The translations under genes and the position numbers were made by a program. The notes below the pieces were generated by a model. The model saw only the letters and a program-made list of their open reading frames with translations. It ran no database searches and had not been told where the DNA came from. A stretch of 64,000 bases of DNA from CAZLMG01 sp964560765 (lineage in GTDB: Bacteria > Bdellovibrionota_B > Oligoflexia > Oligoflexales > CAZLMG01), in NCBI GenBank assembly GCA_964560765.1, contig CAZLMG010000011.1:51796-115795 (forward strand), read 5' to 3'. Below are positions 52,278-61,230 of the stretch, one piece after another. Numbering within the stretch: the first letter of the stretch is position 1; every line of letters begins with the position of its first letter.

Positions 52278-52865
52278 ATGGAAATGAATCATATGGGACT
52301 AGAAGGATTGGGCGCCCTGCTCAACGAACAGGAGTTGTTGCGCAATCGGATGATCTACATCTCCGAGGGCGTAAACTCGTCGGTCGCCAAGCGCGTCGTT
52401 TCCAATCTCCTTCTGCTGGAGGCGAACGGAAAGGGTGAGCCGATTACGATCTACTTAAACAGCCCTGGGGGCGAGGTAAATAGCGGCTACGCAATTTTTG
52501 ACATGGTCCGCTTTATTACCTCCGAAGTGCGCATGGTCACCTGTGGGTTGTGCGCAAGTATCGCCACCGTGATCAATGTGTCGGTGCCAAAGGCGCGCCG
52601 CCTTGCAACGCCAAACTCCAAATTCCTCATTCATCAACCTCTGATTGGAGGAACTTTTCGCGGTCAGGCGGCGGATCTTGAGATTACCGCCAAGGACATT
52701 GTAAAAACCCGTGAAAAGATTAATAAACTGTTGGCCACTGAATGCGGGCAGCCCATGCCAAAAGTTGAAAAAGATACCCAGCGCGACTATTGGATGTCGG
52801 CCGAGGAAGCGCTCGAGTACGGTCTGATCGGTAAGATCATCCCGTCCATCAAAGATTTGCGTTAA
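52278..52865 (+). CDS. clpP: ClpP family protease subunit
   Basis: 195 residues. The Ser-His-Asp triad is complete: Ser94 (GLCASIATV), His119 (FLIHQP) and Asp166 (KDTQRDYWMSAEEALEYG). The active-site segment is unusual: standard ClpP reads GxAASM, here CASI; and YGLIG replaces YGLID. The handle region is normal in length. It stands alone, without clpX or tig, so it may be a second ClpP that mixes with or replaces the main one. GAGGGAA is 6 bases before the ATG. Confidence 0.92.
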   Translation: MEMNHMGLEGLGALLNEQELLRNRMIYISEGVNSSVAKRVVSNLLLLEANGKGEPITIYLNSPGGEVNSGYAIFDMVRFITSEVRMVTCGLCASIATVINVSVPKARRLATPNSKFLIHQPLIGGTFRGQAADLEITAKDIVKTREKINKLLATECGQPMPKVEKDTQRDYWMSAEEALEYGLIGKIIPSIKDLR

Positions 52866-52917
52866 TCAACGTGGCCACTTGCCATGCACGTGATTTTTCG
52901 CTTATAAAGGCGTGCAC

Positions 52918-53001
52918 GCGAAGGTGGTGGAATTGGTAGACACGCTAGTCTCAGAAGCTAGTGCTCGCAAGGGCTTGGGGGTTCAAGTCCCCCTCTTCGC
53001 A
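52918..53001 (+). tRNA. tRNA-Leu(CAG)
   Basis: 84 bases without CCA. Acceptor GCGAAGG pairs with TCTTCGC (one G-U). Anticodon stem CTAGT/GCTAG with anticodon CAG at 52952-52954; a class II long variable arm (around GTGCTCGCAAGGGC) and TTCAAGT in the T loop with a 5-bp G/C stem. CCA is not encoded, so the tail must be added by a nucleotidyltransferase. Very similar to E. coli tRNA-Leu(CAG). Confidence 0.97.
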
Positions 53002-53027
53002 CTCTGCCTTTTAAACGGAATGGGTTT

Positions 53028-54833
53028 GTGAAACCCTCAATCATCCGTGATTCTCTCGGAAAGTATTGGATAAGCGTCGTCGTTGCCAGCTTTTTGGTGC
53101 TGGTCATGGCGATTTCTTCGTCAGCCATGGGTGTCTTGATAGGGCCGTGCTTGCGATTGCTCTTCGATGGCGGTCATGCTGCTGCGGAATGGGTCGATCT
53201 GGTTGGCCCGGTGATCGGCAAGGTTTTCACCGTCGTTAGTGGCAACACGGGCTTAGATGCTGGCGGATTGTGGCAACAGATCCCTCTTTGGTTGCTGATG
53301 TTGGCCAGCATCAAGGCAGTCAGCACACTTGCTCAATGGTTCATGTGGGAACGTATTAGCGAAAAGATTGCGCGCGATCTGCGTCGAGGAATTGTTGAGC
53401 GTTTCCTACGCTTAGATCCAGAGCAGCGATCAGAGCGGAATCATGGCGGAGAGAGCAGGATCGCAAGCGCCCTTTCCACTGATATCAAATATGTGCAAGA
53501 GTTGGTGTTGCGCTATTACGGAGGGTTGCCCCGAGAGGCGCTTGTTCTCCTGTTTTATGGAGTGACACTTTGGGCGTTGTCGCCAAAGCTCCTGGCGATT
53601 TTTGCTTTTGCAGTTTTACCAGCCGTTTTGGTCGTCGGTAACATCGGTAAGCGCCTGCGCCGACGTGCAACGGAGGCACTGAATAATGTCGCCGAACTCA
53701 CCGAGTGGTTGCAGCAACGATTACTGGGAATCGAAACAATCAAATTCTATAAGACTGAGGCTGGTGAAGCCGAGCGCTTATCGCAACTGAATTTGCAGTT
53801 GTTTCGTCGACATCAAGCCGCAGCGCGGGTCAAATCACGCGCTGGTCCGGCGATGGAAACGATCGCCATCATTGCGATGGCTGCTGTAATCTGGTTGGCG
53901 GGTCGTGAAATTAGTCTGGGTCGAATCAGTCCAAGCGTTTGCCTCTCGTTCTTTGCTACTTTGGGTCTTTTGTCTCAGGCAGCCGGCAAGTTGGGTAAAT
54001 ACGTCAACGTTAGTAAGGAAGGCCATGCGGCTCTTAACAGGTTAGTTGAGTTACATCGTTACTTGGATTCTGCAAGGAGTCCCGTGATTCAGCTTCCGGT
54101 TGAGCTCGCCGCAAATCAGGAGCCAGCGACGGTTTCCGTCGCGGGTGTATCTTTCCGCTACGACGCAAGTTTGCCTTGGGTCCTGCGGCAGTTGACTCTT
54201 CATCTTACCGCAGGAAAGATCTATGCAATCTGCGGCTCGTCCGGCGCCGGCAAAAGCACGCTTTTCAAGATGCTGCTGGGCTTGGCGAAGCCCACTGAGG
54301 GCTTGATAACTCTTCGAGTTCCCCCGGGGCAGCAACGATCTGCGTCAGGTTTGGTGGGCTTTGTGCCGCAGCAAATCGAGCTGTTTTCTGGTTCCCTGGC
54401 ACAGAATATCGCGTTTCCCAACGCACAGTTTGATGGCGAACGCATTCAAGAGATACTTCGCGAATTGCGATTGAGTGAAGCCCTCGAAAGTGAGGCAGCA
54501 ACTTCCGCCATAGATGCCGATGAAACGCTGACGCTATCCGGCGGGCAGGCACAGCGGGTGATGCTTGGTCGAATCTTTTATCACCAGCCGCCATTTGTAC
54601 TCATCGACGAAGGCACTTCTGCCCTTGATCCGGAGACAGAAGCCTTGATTCACCGAGGACTTCGGCAAATTGCCAACTCAGGAGCCGTTGTCATTATGAT
54701 TTCTCATCGCTACGCAAGCACCAGATTGGCTGATGAGGTCGTGCTATTGGATCGAGGTGAGGTGGCGTTCCAGGGAACCCCTGCCGAAGCAGAGGCGCAC
54801 CCGGTTTTTAGGAAAGTATTAGCTCTTCAGTAG
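53028..54833 (+). CDS. ABC exporter (fused permease and ATPase, MsbA-like)
   Basis: 601 residues from GTG 53028. Six-helix membrane domain (about 15-330) fused to an ATPase: Walker A GSSGAGKST, Q-loop GFVPQQIELFSG, signature LSGGQAQRV, Walker B FVLIDEGTSALDPETE, H-loop ISHR. Fused half-transporters of this type export lipids (lipid A core), peptides or drugs as dimers. The MsbA-like assignment is by general layout only. It starts 26 bases after tRNA-Leu, and its last 15 bases overlap the convergent etfA. Confidence 0.9.
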   Translation: MKPSIIRDSLGKYWISVVVASFLVLVMAISSSAMGVLIGPCLRLLFDGGHAAAEWVDLVGPVIGKVFTVVSGNTGLDAGGLWQQIPLWLLMLASIKAVSTLAQWFMWERISEKIARDLRRGIVERFLRLDPEQRSERNHGGESRIASALSTDIKYVQELVLRYYGGLPREALVLLFYGVTLWALSPKLLAIFAFAVLPAVLVVGNIGKRLRRRATEALNNVAELTEWLQQRLLGIETIKFYKTEAGEAERLSQLNLQLFRRHQAAARVKSRAGPAMETIAIIAMAAVIWLAGREISLGRISPSVCLSFFATLGLLSQAAGKLGKYVNVSKEGHAALNRLVELHRYLDSARSPVIQLPVELAANQEPATVSVAGVSFRYDASLPWVLRQLTLHLTAGKIYAICGSSGAGKSTLFKMLLGLAKPTEGLITLRVPPGQQRSASGLVGFVPQQIELFSGSLAQNIAFPNAQFDGERIQEILRELRLSEALESEAATSAIDADETLTLSGGQAQRVMLGRIFYHQPPFVLIDEGTSALDPETEALIHRGLRQIANSGAVVIMISHRYASTRLADEVVLLDRGEVAFQGTPAEAEAHPVFRKVLALQ

Positions 54834-55793
54834 CTCTTTGAAGCCTTTGGTCAAGAGTGGTACGGCTTCAAATAAATCAGCAACGATACCATAGTCAGCG
54901 ATGCCAAAGATGGGTGCTTCCGCATCCGTATTCACCGCGACAATAACTTTTGAAGTACGCATCCCCGCCATGTGTTGGATCGAGCCGCTGATCCCACAAG
55001 CAATGTACAGATTTGGATTCACTGTTTTACCCGTTTGACCAACCTGCATGTCATGGGTGGCGTAGCCTGAATCGACCGCGGCGCGAGATGCGCCGACAGT
55101 CGCGCCAATCACATCAGCGCACTCATGCAAAATCCGGAAATTATCCGCATTCGCTAACGCGCGCCCACCCGAAATGATCACGGTCGCCTCCGTTAAATCC
55201 GGCTTCTCGCTTTTGCCTTTGCGAATTTCTTTAGTCGTCAAACGACCATCGGACGGCAAGGTTACGGCTAGCGTACTTGCCGTGGCGCTGCCCTGGCCAG
55301 ACTTCATTGCGCCAAAAACGTTGGGGCGAGCAGTGATGAGCTTTGGTCCATTACCAGAAAGGGTAAGTGTCGCTAGGCACTTTCCTGCATACATTGGCTT
55401 GGTGGTGGTTATGTCTTCACCCGAGACTTTCACTTCGGTCACATCAGTGGCGAGGGCTCCATTTAAGCGTGCAGCCAAACGCGGGAAGAGATCGCGACCA
55501 GTTGGTGAGGCGCAGCCGACGATCACCTGAGCTCCAAACTGCTTCGCAGCAGCTTCCACGGCAGCCGTGTGATTGAGAACATTAAACTTGTCGAGTGCTG
55601 GAAGTTCGGCGACCAGAACCGTGTCCGCTCCAAAACCAGCTAGTTCTGCCGTCAGTCCTTTGACGTTGCTGCCGACAAGTACGGCGCAAACATTGCTCGC
55701 GGCACCGCCAATTTTGGCGGCCACGGTGAGCGCTTCAAAAGCGGCGGGCTTTAACTTTCCGTCTCTCTGTTCGATATAGGCAAGTACTTTCAT
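54819..55793 (-). CDS. etfA: Electron transfer flavoprotein alpha subunit
   Basis: 324 residues. Carries FAD in the heterodimer with EtfB and passes electrons from acyl-CoA dehydrogenases to the quinone pool. The C-terminal FAD domain has VVSGGRAL-like VIISGGRALAN and VGQTGKTVNPNLYIACGISG. GAGGAA before the ATG. It lies 22 bases after etfB. Its 3' end overlaps the convergent ABC exporter. Confidence 0.97.
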   Translation of the reverse strand: MKVLAYIEQRDGKLKPAAFEALTVAAKIGGAASNVCAVLVGSNVKGLTAELAGFGADTVLVAELPALDKFNVLNHTAAVEAAAKQFGAQVIVGCASPTGRDLFPRLAARLNGALATDVTEVKVSGEDITTTKPMYAGKCLATLTLSGNGPKLITARPNVFGAMKSGQGSATASTLAVTLPSDGRLTTKEIRKGKSEKPDLTEATVIISGGRALANADNFRILHECADVIGATVGASRAAVDSGYATHDMQVGQTGKTVNPNLYIACGISGSIQHMAGMRTSKVIVAVNTDAEAPIFGIADYGIVADLFEAVPLLTKGFKELLKS

Positions 55794-55815
55794 ACGTATT
55801 CCTCAAGTTAAGGCG

Positions 55816-56607
55816 CTAGATGACTTTAGCTTGCTCGCGCAGCAGTTTTACAACCTTCTCTACCATCGCTGCCGTAGGTTCGCCTTTGAAGACCTGACCT
55901 GCGGGCTTCTGCGGAGGGTACGCATAACTGATTGTGCGCACCGCGATACCACCCTTTAATGCGCCTGCGTCCAAGCCATAGTCCGAGGGCATTTTTGCAT
56001 CGAGCGGCTTCTTTTTAGCTTTCATGATGCCAGGTAAAGATGCATATCGAGGTTGATTCAGCGACTTGTGAGCGCCGAATACTGCTGGCAACTTCACATC
56101 GTAAACTTCGACCTGGCCGCCTTCGACCTCTCGCTCAACGGTGGCGCTGCCGCCGCCCAGCTCGATCTTGGTGACGACATTGACGTGGGGCATTTGCAGA
56201 AGTTCGGCGACCATAATACCAACATGCATGTTGTCATCGTCGATGGCTTGCTTTCCGCAGAATACGATATCAGGAGCTTCGGATTTCAAGGCGGCGGCCA
56301 AAACCTTCGCGACAGTCAAGGAGTCGGCATCTTCGAGGCCTTCATTGCTAATCAGCAAGCCACGGTCCGCGCCCATGGCCAAACCCTTGATGATAAGTTC
56401 GCGAACCGAGGCATCGCCAAAACTCATAATCAGGACTTCACCGCTGCCAACTTTCTCTTTGATTCGAAGTGCTTCTTCAATCGCGAATTCATCATATGGA
56501 TTCACGATAAACTTGGTGTCCCCGCTTTCGACACTTTTGCCATCGCCGCTGAGCCGAATTTTCGTCTCAGTGTCGGGGGTCTTTTTAAGTAACACGACCA
56601 GCTTCAC
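55816..56607 (-). CDS. etfB: Electron transfer flavoprotein beta subunit
   Basis: 263 residues from GTG 56607 with GAGGAGG upstream. Opens MKLVVLLKKTPDTETKIRL; AMP/FAD-contact motifs NPYDEFAIEEALR and FCGKQAIDDDNMHVGIMVAE. The recognition loop segment LNQPRYASLPGIMKAKKKP docks partner dehydrogenases. First gene of an etfB-etfA operon. No dehydrogenase genes are nearby. Confidence 0.97.
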   Translation of the reverse strand: MKLVVLLKKTPDTETKIRLSGDGKSVESGDTKFIVNPYDEFAIEEALRIKEKVGSGEVLIMSFGDASVRELIIKGLAMGADRGLLISNEGLEDADSLTVAKVLAAALKSEAPDIVFCGKQAIDDDNMHVGIMVAELLQMPHVNVVTKIELGGGSATVEREVEGGQVEVYDVKLPAVFGAHKSLNQPRYASLPGIMKAKKKPLDAKMPSDYGLDAGALKGGIAVRTISYAYPPQKPAGQVFKGEPTAAMVEKVVKLLREQAKVI

Positions 56608-56721
56608 AGTTGCCTCCTCACTGCAGGAGTTTGCGTAATTTTAGAGGTGCCGAGAGTAGCAGCAGACGCTGCGTTTAGCAAGGCAGACAGGCGGTTACGA
56701 AGTTCGGTGGCGAAGCTGGAG

Positions 56722-57870
56722 TTAGCGGAAAAACTCTAGAGCTGCAGCTGTTCCGGCTCCGGGTCGACAGGAATGGCCACTGTGATGCAGCGCTAGCTCG
56801 AGGGCCGCCAATCCCGAAATGACATCGAAAATATCGACGAACCCAAGGTGTGAAAAGCGAACGATTTTCCCCGCCAACTTGTCTTGGCCGCCAGCGAAAA
56901 TTGTGCCGTATTGCTGGGCCAGTACTTTAATGAGTTTTTTTCCATCGACGCCATCGGGGACCGTGAATGCAGTCACAGCATTGGAGTGGCCCGCTTGGGC
57001 AAAGAGCTTTAAGCCCATGGCGAGCCCGCCGCGTCGGACGGCCTCGGCCAGTCGGGCGTGGTGAGTGACGACACCGTTGGGTGTTAGTGCGGTTAAAGTC
57101 TCAAGCGCCTTGTCTAAGCTGACGATCAAGGATGTTGCTGGCGTCCACGCGGATTCACCCTTTGCTTGGCCGATTAGTTCGCGGCGTAAATCAAAGTAAA
57201 AGCGTGGCCGCTGACCCATGCGTGAGACGGCTCGGTCCGAGAGACAAATGAAGGCGAGTCCCGGATCGATTCCAAATCCCTTCTGGCTGCCTGCCACGAC
57301 GCAATCAATACCCCACGCGTCCATATCTACTTGGTGAGCGCAAAGCCCCGAGACAGCATCGACGACAATCAGGGCATCGGTCGATTGCCGTATTTTTGGA
57401 ATCAGCTCTTGGATCGGCAGGGCGACGGCGGTGGAGGTCTCATTTGCTTGCAGAAATACCGCTCGCCAGTCCTGATATCTACGAAGTACCTCGGCAATCT
57501 GATCCCACTGGGGAATATTGCCCCAGTCGATGTCGAGTGAAACAACATTGCAGCCAAAATAGCTGCCGAGCTTTTGCCACCGCTCGCCAAACTTGCCAGC
57601 GTTTATGACGAGGATGCGATCACCAACATCAGTCAGGTTGGTGATCGCCGCTTCCATTGCGCCGGTTCCGGAACTTGCCAATAACACAGGTAAATTCTTT
57701 GATCCAAAGAATGGTGCGAGCCGCTCACGACAGCTTTGGAAAAGGTTGTAAAAGTCTTGAGTGCGGTGATATACGGTTTGCTCCGCAGCCGCCAGCTTGA
57801 CTGGTAGTGGCACCGGCGTCGGGCCGGGGCAGAAGAGTCGGTCTTTCAAGAACGGTTCGCGTGTTGCCAT
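56722..57870 (-). CDS. Class V aminotransferase (alanine-glyoxylate/serine-pyruvate type)
   Basis: 382 residues from ATG 57870 (ATREPFLKDRLFCPGPTPV). PLP enzyme: PGPTPVP at the start, SSGTGAMEAAI, VDAVSGLC with the cofactor Asp, and SQKGFG with the Schiff-base Lys. Relatives make or use glyoxylate, serine or phosphonates; the substrate cannot be read from the sequence. Longer in-frame starts overlap the divergent ZIP-like gene. No strong ribosome site is visible. Confidence 0.9.
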   Translation of the reverse strand: MATREPFLKDRLFCPGPTPVPLPVKLAAAEQTVYHRTQDFYNLFQSCRERLAPFFGSKNLPVLLASSGTGAMEAAITNLTDVGDRILVINAGKFGERWQKLGSYFGCNVVSLDIDWGNIPQWDQIAEVLRRYQDWRAVFLQANETSTAVALPIQELIPKIRQSTDALIVVDAVSGLCAHQVDMDAWGIDCVVAGSQKGFGIDPGLAFICLSDRAVSRMGQRPRFYFDLRRELIGQAKGESAWTPATSLIVSLDKALETLTALTPNGVVTHHARLAEAVRRGGLAMGLKLFAQAGHSNAVTAFTVPDGVDGKKLIKVLAQQYGTIFAGGQDKLAGKIVRFSHLGFVDIFDVISGLAALELALHHSGHSCRPGAGTAAALEFFR

Positions 57871-57917
57871 AGTGACGAACAAGATGAACGAAATCCTGGC
57901 CGTTGACAATTGTAAAG

Positions 57918-58598
57918 ATGGGCGGACTTGCCTTGGACGATGTAGAGCATCTTTCTTACCTGTTCTTTAGCTTGCTAGCATTGGCGCTGGCTCCGTTGTT
58001 GCACCAGCTCGTGCAACAGCTTGGCTCACGTGCGAAGTACGTCGACCGAATTGCTTTTTGGATTATCGGGCTGCTTGTTGTTGGGCATATTTTGCCAGAC
58101 AGCATAGCCCATTCGGGGTACTGGTCGGCAGCCTTCTGCTTGCTGGGATGGGGCTTGCCCTACCTCTTTGAGCGCATCCACACGCATCACACGTTTCCAA
58201 TGATTATCTTGCTGGTTGGTCTAGCGGTGCACGGTGTTTGGGATGGCGTGGCGCTGTCGCATCCCTTGATTCAGCACCATCATGACCACGGAAACTCATT
58301 GTCGCTAGCCGTGCTGGTACATCGCATTCCTGATGCGACATTCATCTGGTGGGTGTTCATGCCGCGCTATGGGCGAACCATTGGGGCTAGTATTCTCATT
58401 ATGATGGGCTTGGCGACCATCGCCGGGTATGTCGCAGGTGGCCCCGCACTCGTGTATTTGGAGCAAACAAAGTGGCTTGGGTACTTTCAGGGATTCGTTG
58501 CCGGATCGCTCCTGCACTTGGCCTTTCATCGGCATGCTGAGATGGCATGCTGTGGGCACGATCATGATCATAACCACGCACACGGCCGAAATCACTGA
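57918..58598 (+). CDS. ZIP-like metal transporter family protein
   Basis: 226 residues from ATG 57918. About seven membrane helices. Two segments match the metal-binding helices of ZIP transporters: HGVWDGVALSHP (like HNxxDGxxxG) and LAVLVHRIPDATFIWW (like HExPHE). The second Glu and His of HExPHE are Arg and Asp/Ala here, so metal specificity or activity may differ. A His-rich loop (PLIQHHHDHGN) and tail (HDHDHNHAHGRNH) probably bind metal. Back-to-back with the transglycosylase gene; their stop codons are adjacent with no spacer. Confidence 0.75.
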   Translation: MGGLALDDVEHLSYLFFSLLALALAPLLHQLVQQLGSRAKYVDRIAFWIIGLLVVGHILPDSIAHSGYWSAAFCLLGWGLPYLFERIHTHHTFPMIILLVGLAVHGVWDGVALSHPLIQHHHDHGNSLSLAVLVHRIPDATFIWWVFMPRYGRTIGASILIMMGLATIAGYVAGGPALVYLEQTKWLGYFQGFVAGSLLHLAFHRHAEMACCGHDHDHNHAHGRNH

Positions 58599-59948
58599 TT
58601 AAGCCGTATCACCATCCTGTTTCTTAACGACTACAACGCTTGGAATTGGAATGGCGATGGTGCGTCCAACTCGGAGGGCGCGTGGATTCAAGCTTTGATT
58701 TACGGAAATGATTTGATTCATCCGGACGCCGTGTCGTCGTGCGATTGTAGATAGGGTATCGCCGGCTTTGATTTGATACATTTTGACATCGCGTATTTCT
58801 AAGTAGGAAAGCCGGGTGGATATTTTAGTGAAGGTTGGGACATGGCTGGAAGGCAGTCGAAGTTGATAGGCAATGCCATCCAGAAATTTCTCTGGTGGTG
58901 TAATCGAGTTGATGAGTTCAGGGTTCCAACGGCGCAGAGTTGACTCGGCGATATCTAAGTGTTGAGCCAGTTCCGCTAACTGCACAGGTCGGCTCAGTTC
59001 GACCAAGCTATCTGGCATGTCGTGATAGCTGTCCGGAACATAATTAAATCCATGCGACGCGGGATTTGATGCGATCTGAAGCGCTGCGAGCATCTTCGGA
59101 ACGTAGTGTCGCGTTTCAGCATGTATGTGTCGCGTTTCCGCAATTTTCCAGAAGTCCCTACTGCCTGTGGCGCGAATAGCCCGCGAAATCTTGCCCGGTC
59201 CGGCGTTGTATGCGGCCATCGCGAGGTACCAGTCGCCAAAGCGGACGTACAAATCTTTTAGAAATCTTGCGGCCGCAACCGTCGACTTCACCGGATCACG
59301 TCGTTCATCAACCCAATGGTTGATACGAAGACCGTATAGTTTCGCGGTCCCATGCATAAATTGCCAGGATCCCGTCGCTCGGGCACGGCTGTAGGCAGTG
59401 TTGCTGTAACCGGACTCAATCATGCCGAGAAAGAATAACTCGATAGGAAGACCCTCTTGGCGCAATAGAGGCTCAACTGTTTTTCGCACTGATTCGGCGC
59501 GAATAAGCCAAGTTAAGAAAGTGTTACGCCCATTCTTCTTGAAGTATCGAATCCAATATTCCACCATGGGATTTGATACGACGGGTAGCGAACCATAATA
59601 AGAGTCCATCGAACCGAGTAGCCGGCTCCTCGCATAAAAGAGAGCTCCTACTTCCTGATCGGTCTTTGCCTGCCGTGCTCCGCGCCCCTTCACGTTGGAA
59701 GATGGGTTCAGGCGGCGATATTCAGAGATGAGATAGGTGGCGTAAACGTCGTCCTTGCACAAATCTTCCGACGCAATATCCTGATTAAGAACGTCTGTAC
59801 TGTCACTTTCTTGGGATTCTTCTGCATCGGCACCGACTGGGTCAGAGTCATTCGATGCAAACGTAAGTTGCTGGTCGCGCGGAGCGTGCCGGCAAGCTGT
59901 CAATAGCGTGAAAACGACGATCAGTGGAATGCGAGGACTCGCTCCCAT
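58599..59948 (-). CDS. mltD: MltD-like lytic transglycosylase, LysM lipoprotein
   Basis: 449 residues from ATG 59948 (AAGGAG 5 bases upstream). Lipobox LLTAC, Cys19. The SLT family 1 domain (about 160-280) has the catalytic Glu in FFLGMIESGYS, then ATGSWQFMHGTAKLYGL and MAAYNAGPGKI. A C-terminal LysM (MYQIKAGDTLSTIARRHGVR, then IISVNQSLNPRALRVGRTI) binds peptidoglycan. Cuts glycan strands during wall remodelling. A possible -10 TATAAT lies at 59988-59993 on the reverse strand. Confidence 0.93.
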   Translation of the reverse strand: MGASPRIPLIVVFTLLTACRHAPRDQQLTFASNDSDPVGADAEESQESDSTDVLNQDIASEDLCKDDVYATYLISEYRRLNPSSNVKGRGARQAKTDQEVGALFYARSRLLGSMDSYYGSLPVVSNPMVEYWIRYFKKNGRNTFLTWLIRAESVRKTVEPLLRQEGLPIELFFLGMIESGYSNTAYSRARATGSWQFMHGTAKLYGLRINHWVDERRDPVKSTVAAARFLKDLYVRFGDWYLAMAAYNAGPGKISRAIRATGSRDFWKIAETRHIHAETRHYVPKMLAALQIASNPASHGFNYVPDSYHDMPDSLVELSRPVQLAELAQHLDIAESTLRRWNPELINSITPPEKFLDGIAYQLRLPSSHVPTFTKISTRLSYLEIRDVKMYQIKAGDTLSTIARRHGVRMNQIISVNQSLNPRALRVGRTIAIPIPSVVVVKKQDGDTA

Positions 59949-60091
59949 CAAGGCTCCTTAAGGTCTTTCGTGTGCACAGTGACTATCATTATATGAGACG
60001 AACAAAAAATTTCCTATTCAGTATCGACAGTGGAAGAAAATGTATTTGAATTTCTTAAGCTTGCGGAGTTGGGTGGCCAGGATGTGGGCTA

Positions 60092-61060
60092 TCAATGGGC
60101 GCCCAGCATGTTGCTGAGCCGATAGTAGAAAGCTCCTTTCACGGTCAACTTTTCGAGCTTCATATTGCTCGGCAGTGGCGCAAATGGTGCGGCCAGCTGA
60201 ATGGCTCGTACGATAGCGTCGTCCAGAATTTTAAACCCAGAGGATTCGATGACTTTGATACGTGAAGCCGTTCCGTCGGATTCGATATTGAAGGCCAAAA
60301 TGACCTTACCTTCCATTCCGCGAACAGCGGCTTCATATGGATAGTTCCATACCAACTCAATGCTCTTCCGCATGTTGGTGAAATAACCTACGTAGCGATA
60401 TTCAGCGGTGTTAATATCAACGGCTTCGCCCAGGTCGACAGTGTCGTCAATAAACTCCTGATAGCCTGCATTCATCCGGCCCATTAACTCACTGGCAGAA
60501 GGTAGCAAGGCTGCGATCTCGGCCCTGTTCTCCTGAGTGGCGGCTGGCCCAATGCTCATCTTTGCCTTGGTTGGATCTGTGACTGGCTTTGGAGTCACCT
60601 TGAGGGGTGGCTCGGCTTTTGTGGCGGTCTCTGGGGCTTTGAGTTTGGCGATAGCCTTATCCTTTGCCTTTGTGGGATCGTCGGTGGAGCCCCTTCGCCC
60701 TGCTTCGGCATCGACGCGGTGCGTCTCGTCTCGCTCAATACGCGTTTCCCTTTCTGTTTTATGGGCTACCTCGCCGGCGTATTTTGCGTCTTTCGGTGGC
60801 TCGGTTTTTTCCTGCTTGGATTCGAGGATTTTCTTGGGGTCATTCTCAACTATATTTTCTGGAAACTTGATGCGCACAGTTGTTGGCTGTTGTGGCGCAT
60901 TGCGAAAGGCTTCGATGCGCGGGTAGAGGAAGCGAAGGCTAACGAGAGACGAGAAATGGAACGCCAATGATAGGACCGCCGCAAGTATGAGTACTCGCGT
61001 CCCCTTGCTGGCTAGGGAGCTCGCGTTGTTGTTGGCTTCGTCTTTACGTCCCTGTGACAA
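60092..61060 (-). CDS. TonB-family protein (energy transducer-like)
   Basis: 322 residues from TTG 61060. One N-terminal membrane helix (LILAAVLSLAFHFSSLVSL), a long Lys/Glu/Pro-rich periplasmic stretch (about 55-190), then a TonB C-terminal domain (about 225-315; VWNYPYEAAVRGMEGKVILA, then VIESSGFKILDDAIVRAI). TonB couples ExbBD to outer-membrane receptors; in related groups TonB-box proteins also serve gliding or secretion (AglT/AglW-like). Partner genes are not nearby. Divergent from bamD. Confidence 0.85.
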   Translation of the reverse strand: MSQGRKDEANNNASSLASKGTRVLILAAVLSLAFHFSSLVSLRFLYPRIEAFRNAPQQPTTVRIKFPENIVENDPKKILESKQEKTEPPKDAKYAGEVAHKTERETRIERDETHRVDAEAGRRGSTDDPTKAKDKAIAKLKAPETATKAEPPLKVTPKPVTDPTKAKMSIGPAATQENRAEIAALLPSASELMGRMNAGYQEFIDDTVDLGEAVDINTAEYRYVGYFTNMRKSIELVWNYPYEAAVRGMEGKVILAFNIESDGTASRIKVIESSGFKILDDAIVRAIQLAAPFAPLPSNMKLEKLTVKGAFYYRLSNMLGAH

Positions 61061-61230
61061 GATGCATCCATTGCCAAGCCATCGCTAAGCCCCATCTTGG
61101 AGTCAGCGATGTTAGTTGCCAAAGCCTATCATATGGCGGATATATTAGTGGAGCTAGTATAGAGCTGCCGCATACATCGCCAGATTTGGTATCGGCAAGA
61201 AAGCTGCGACTTCAAATAGGGTTCCGGACA

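Noticed and set aside
56053..56592. 179-codon forward frame over etfB
   Set aside because: Antisense to a clear EtfB protein and not similar to any family.
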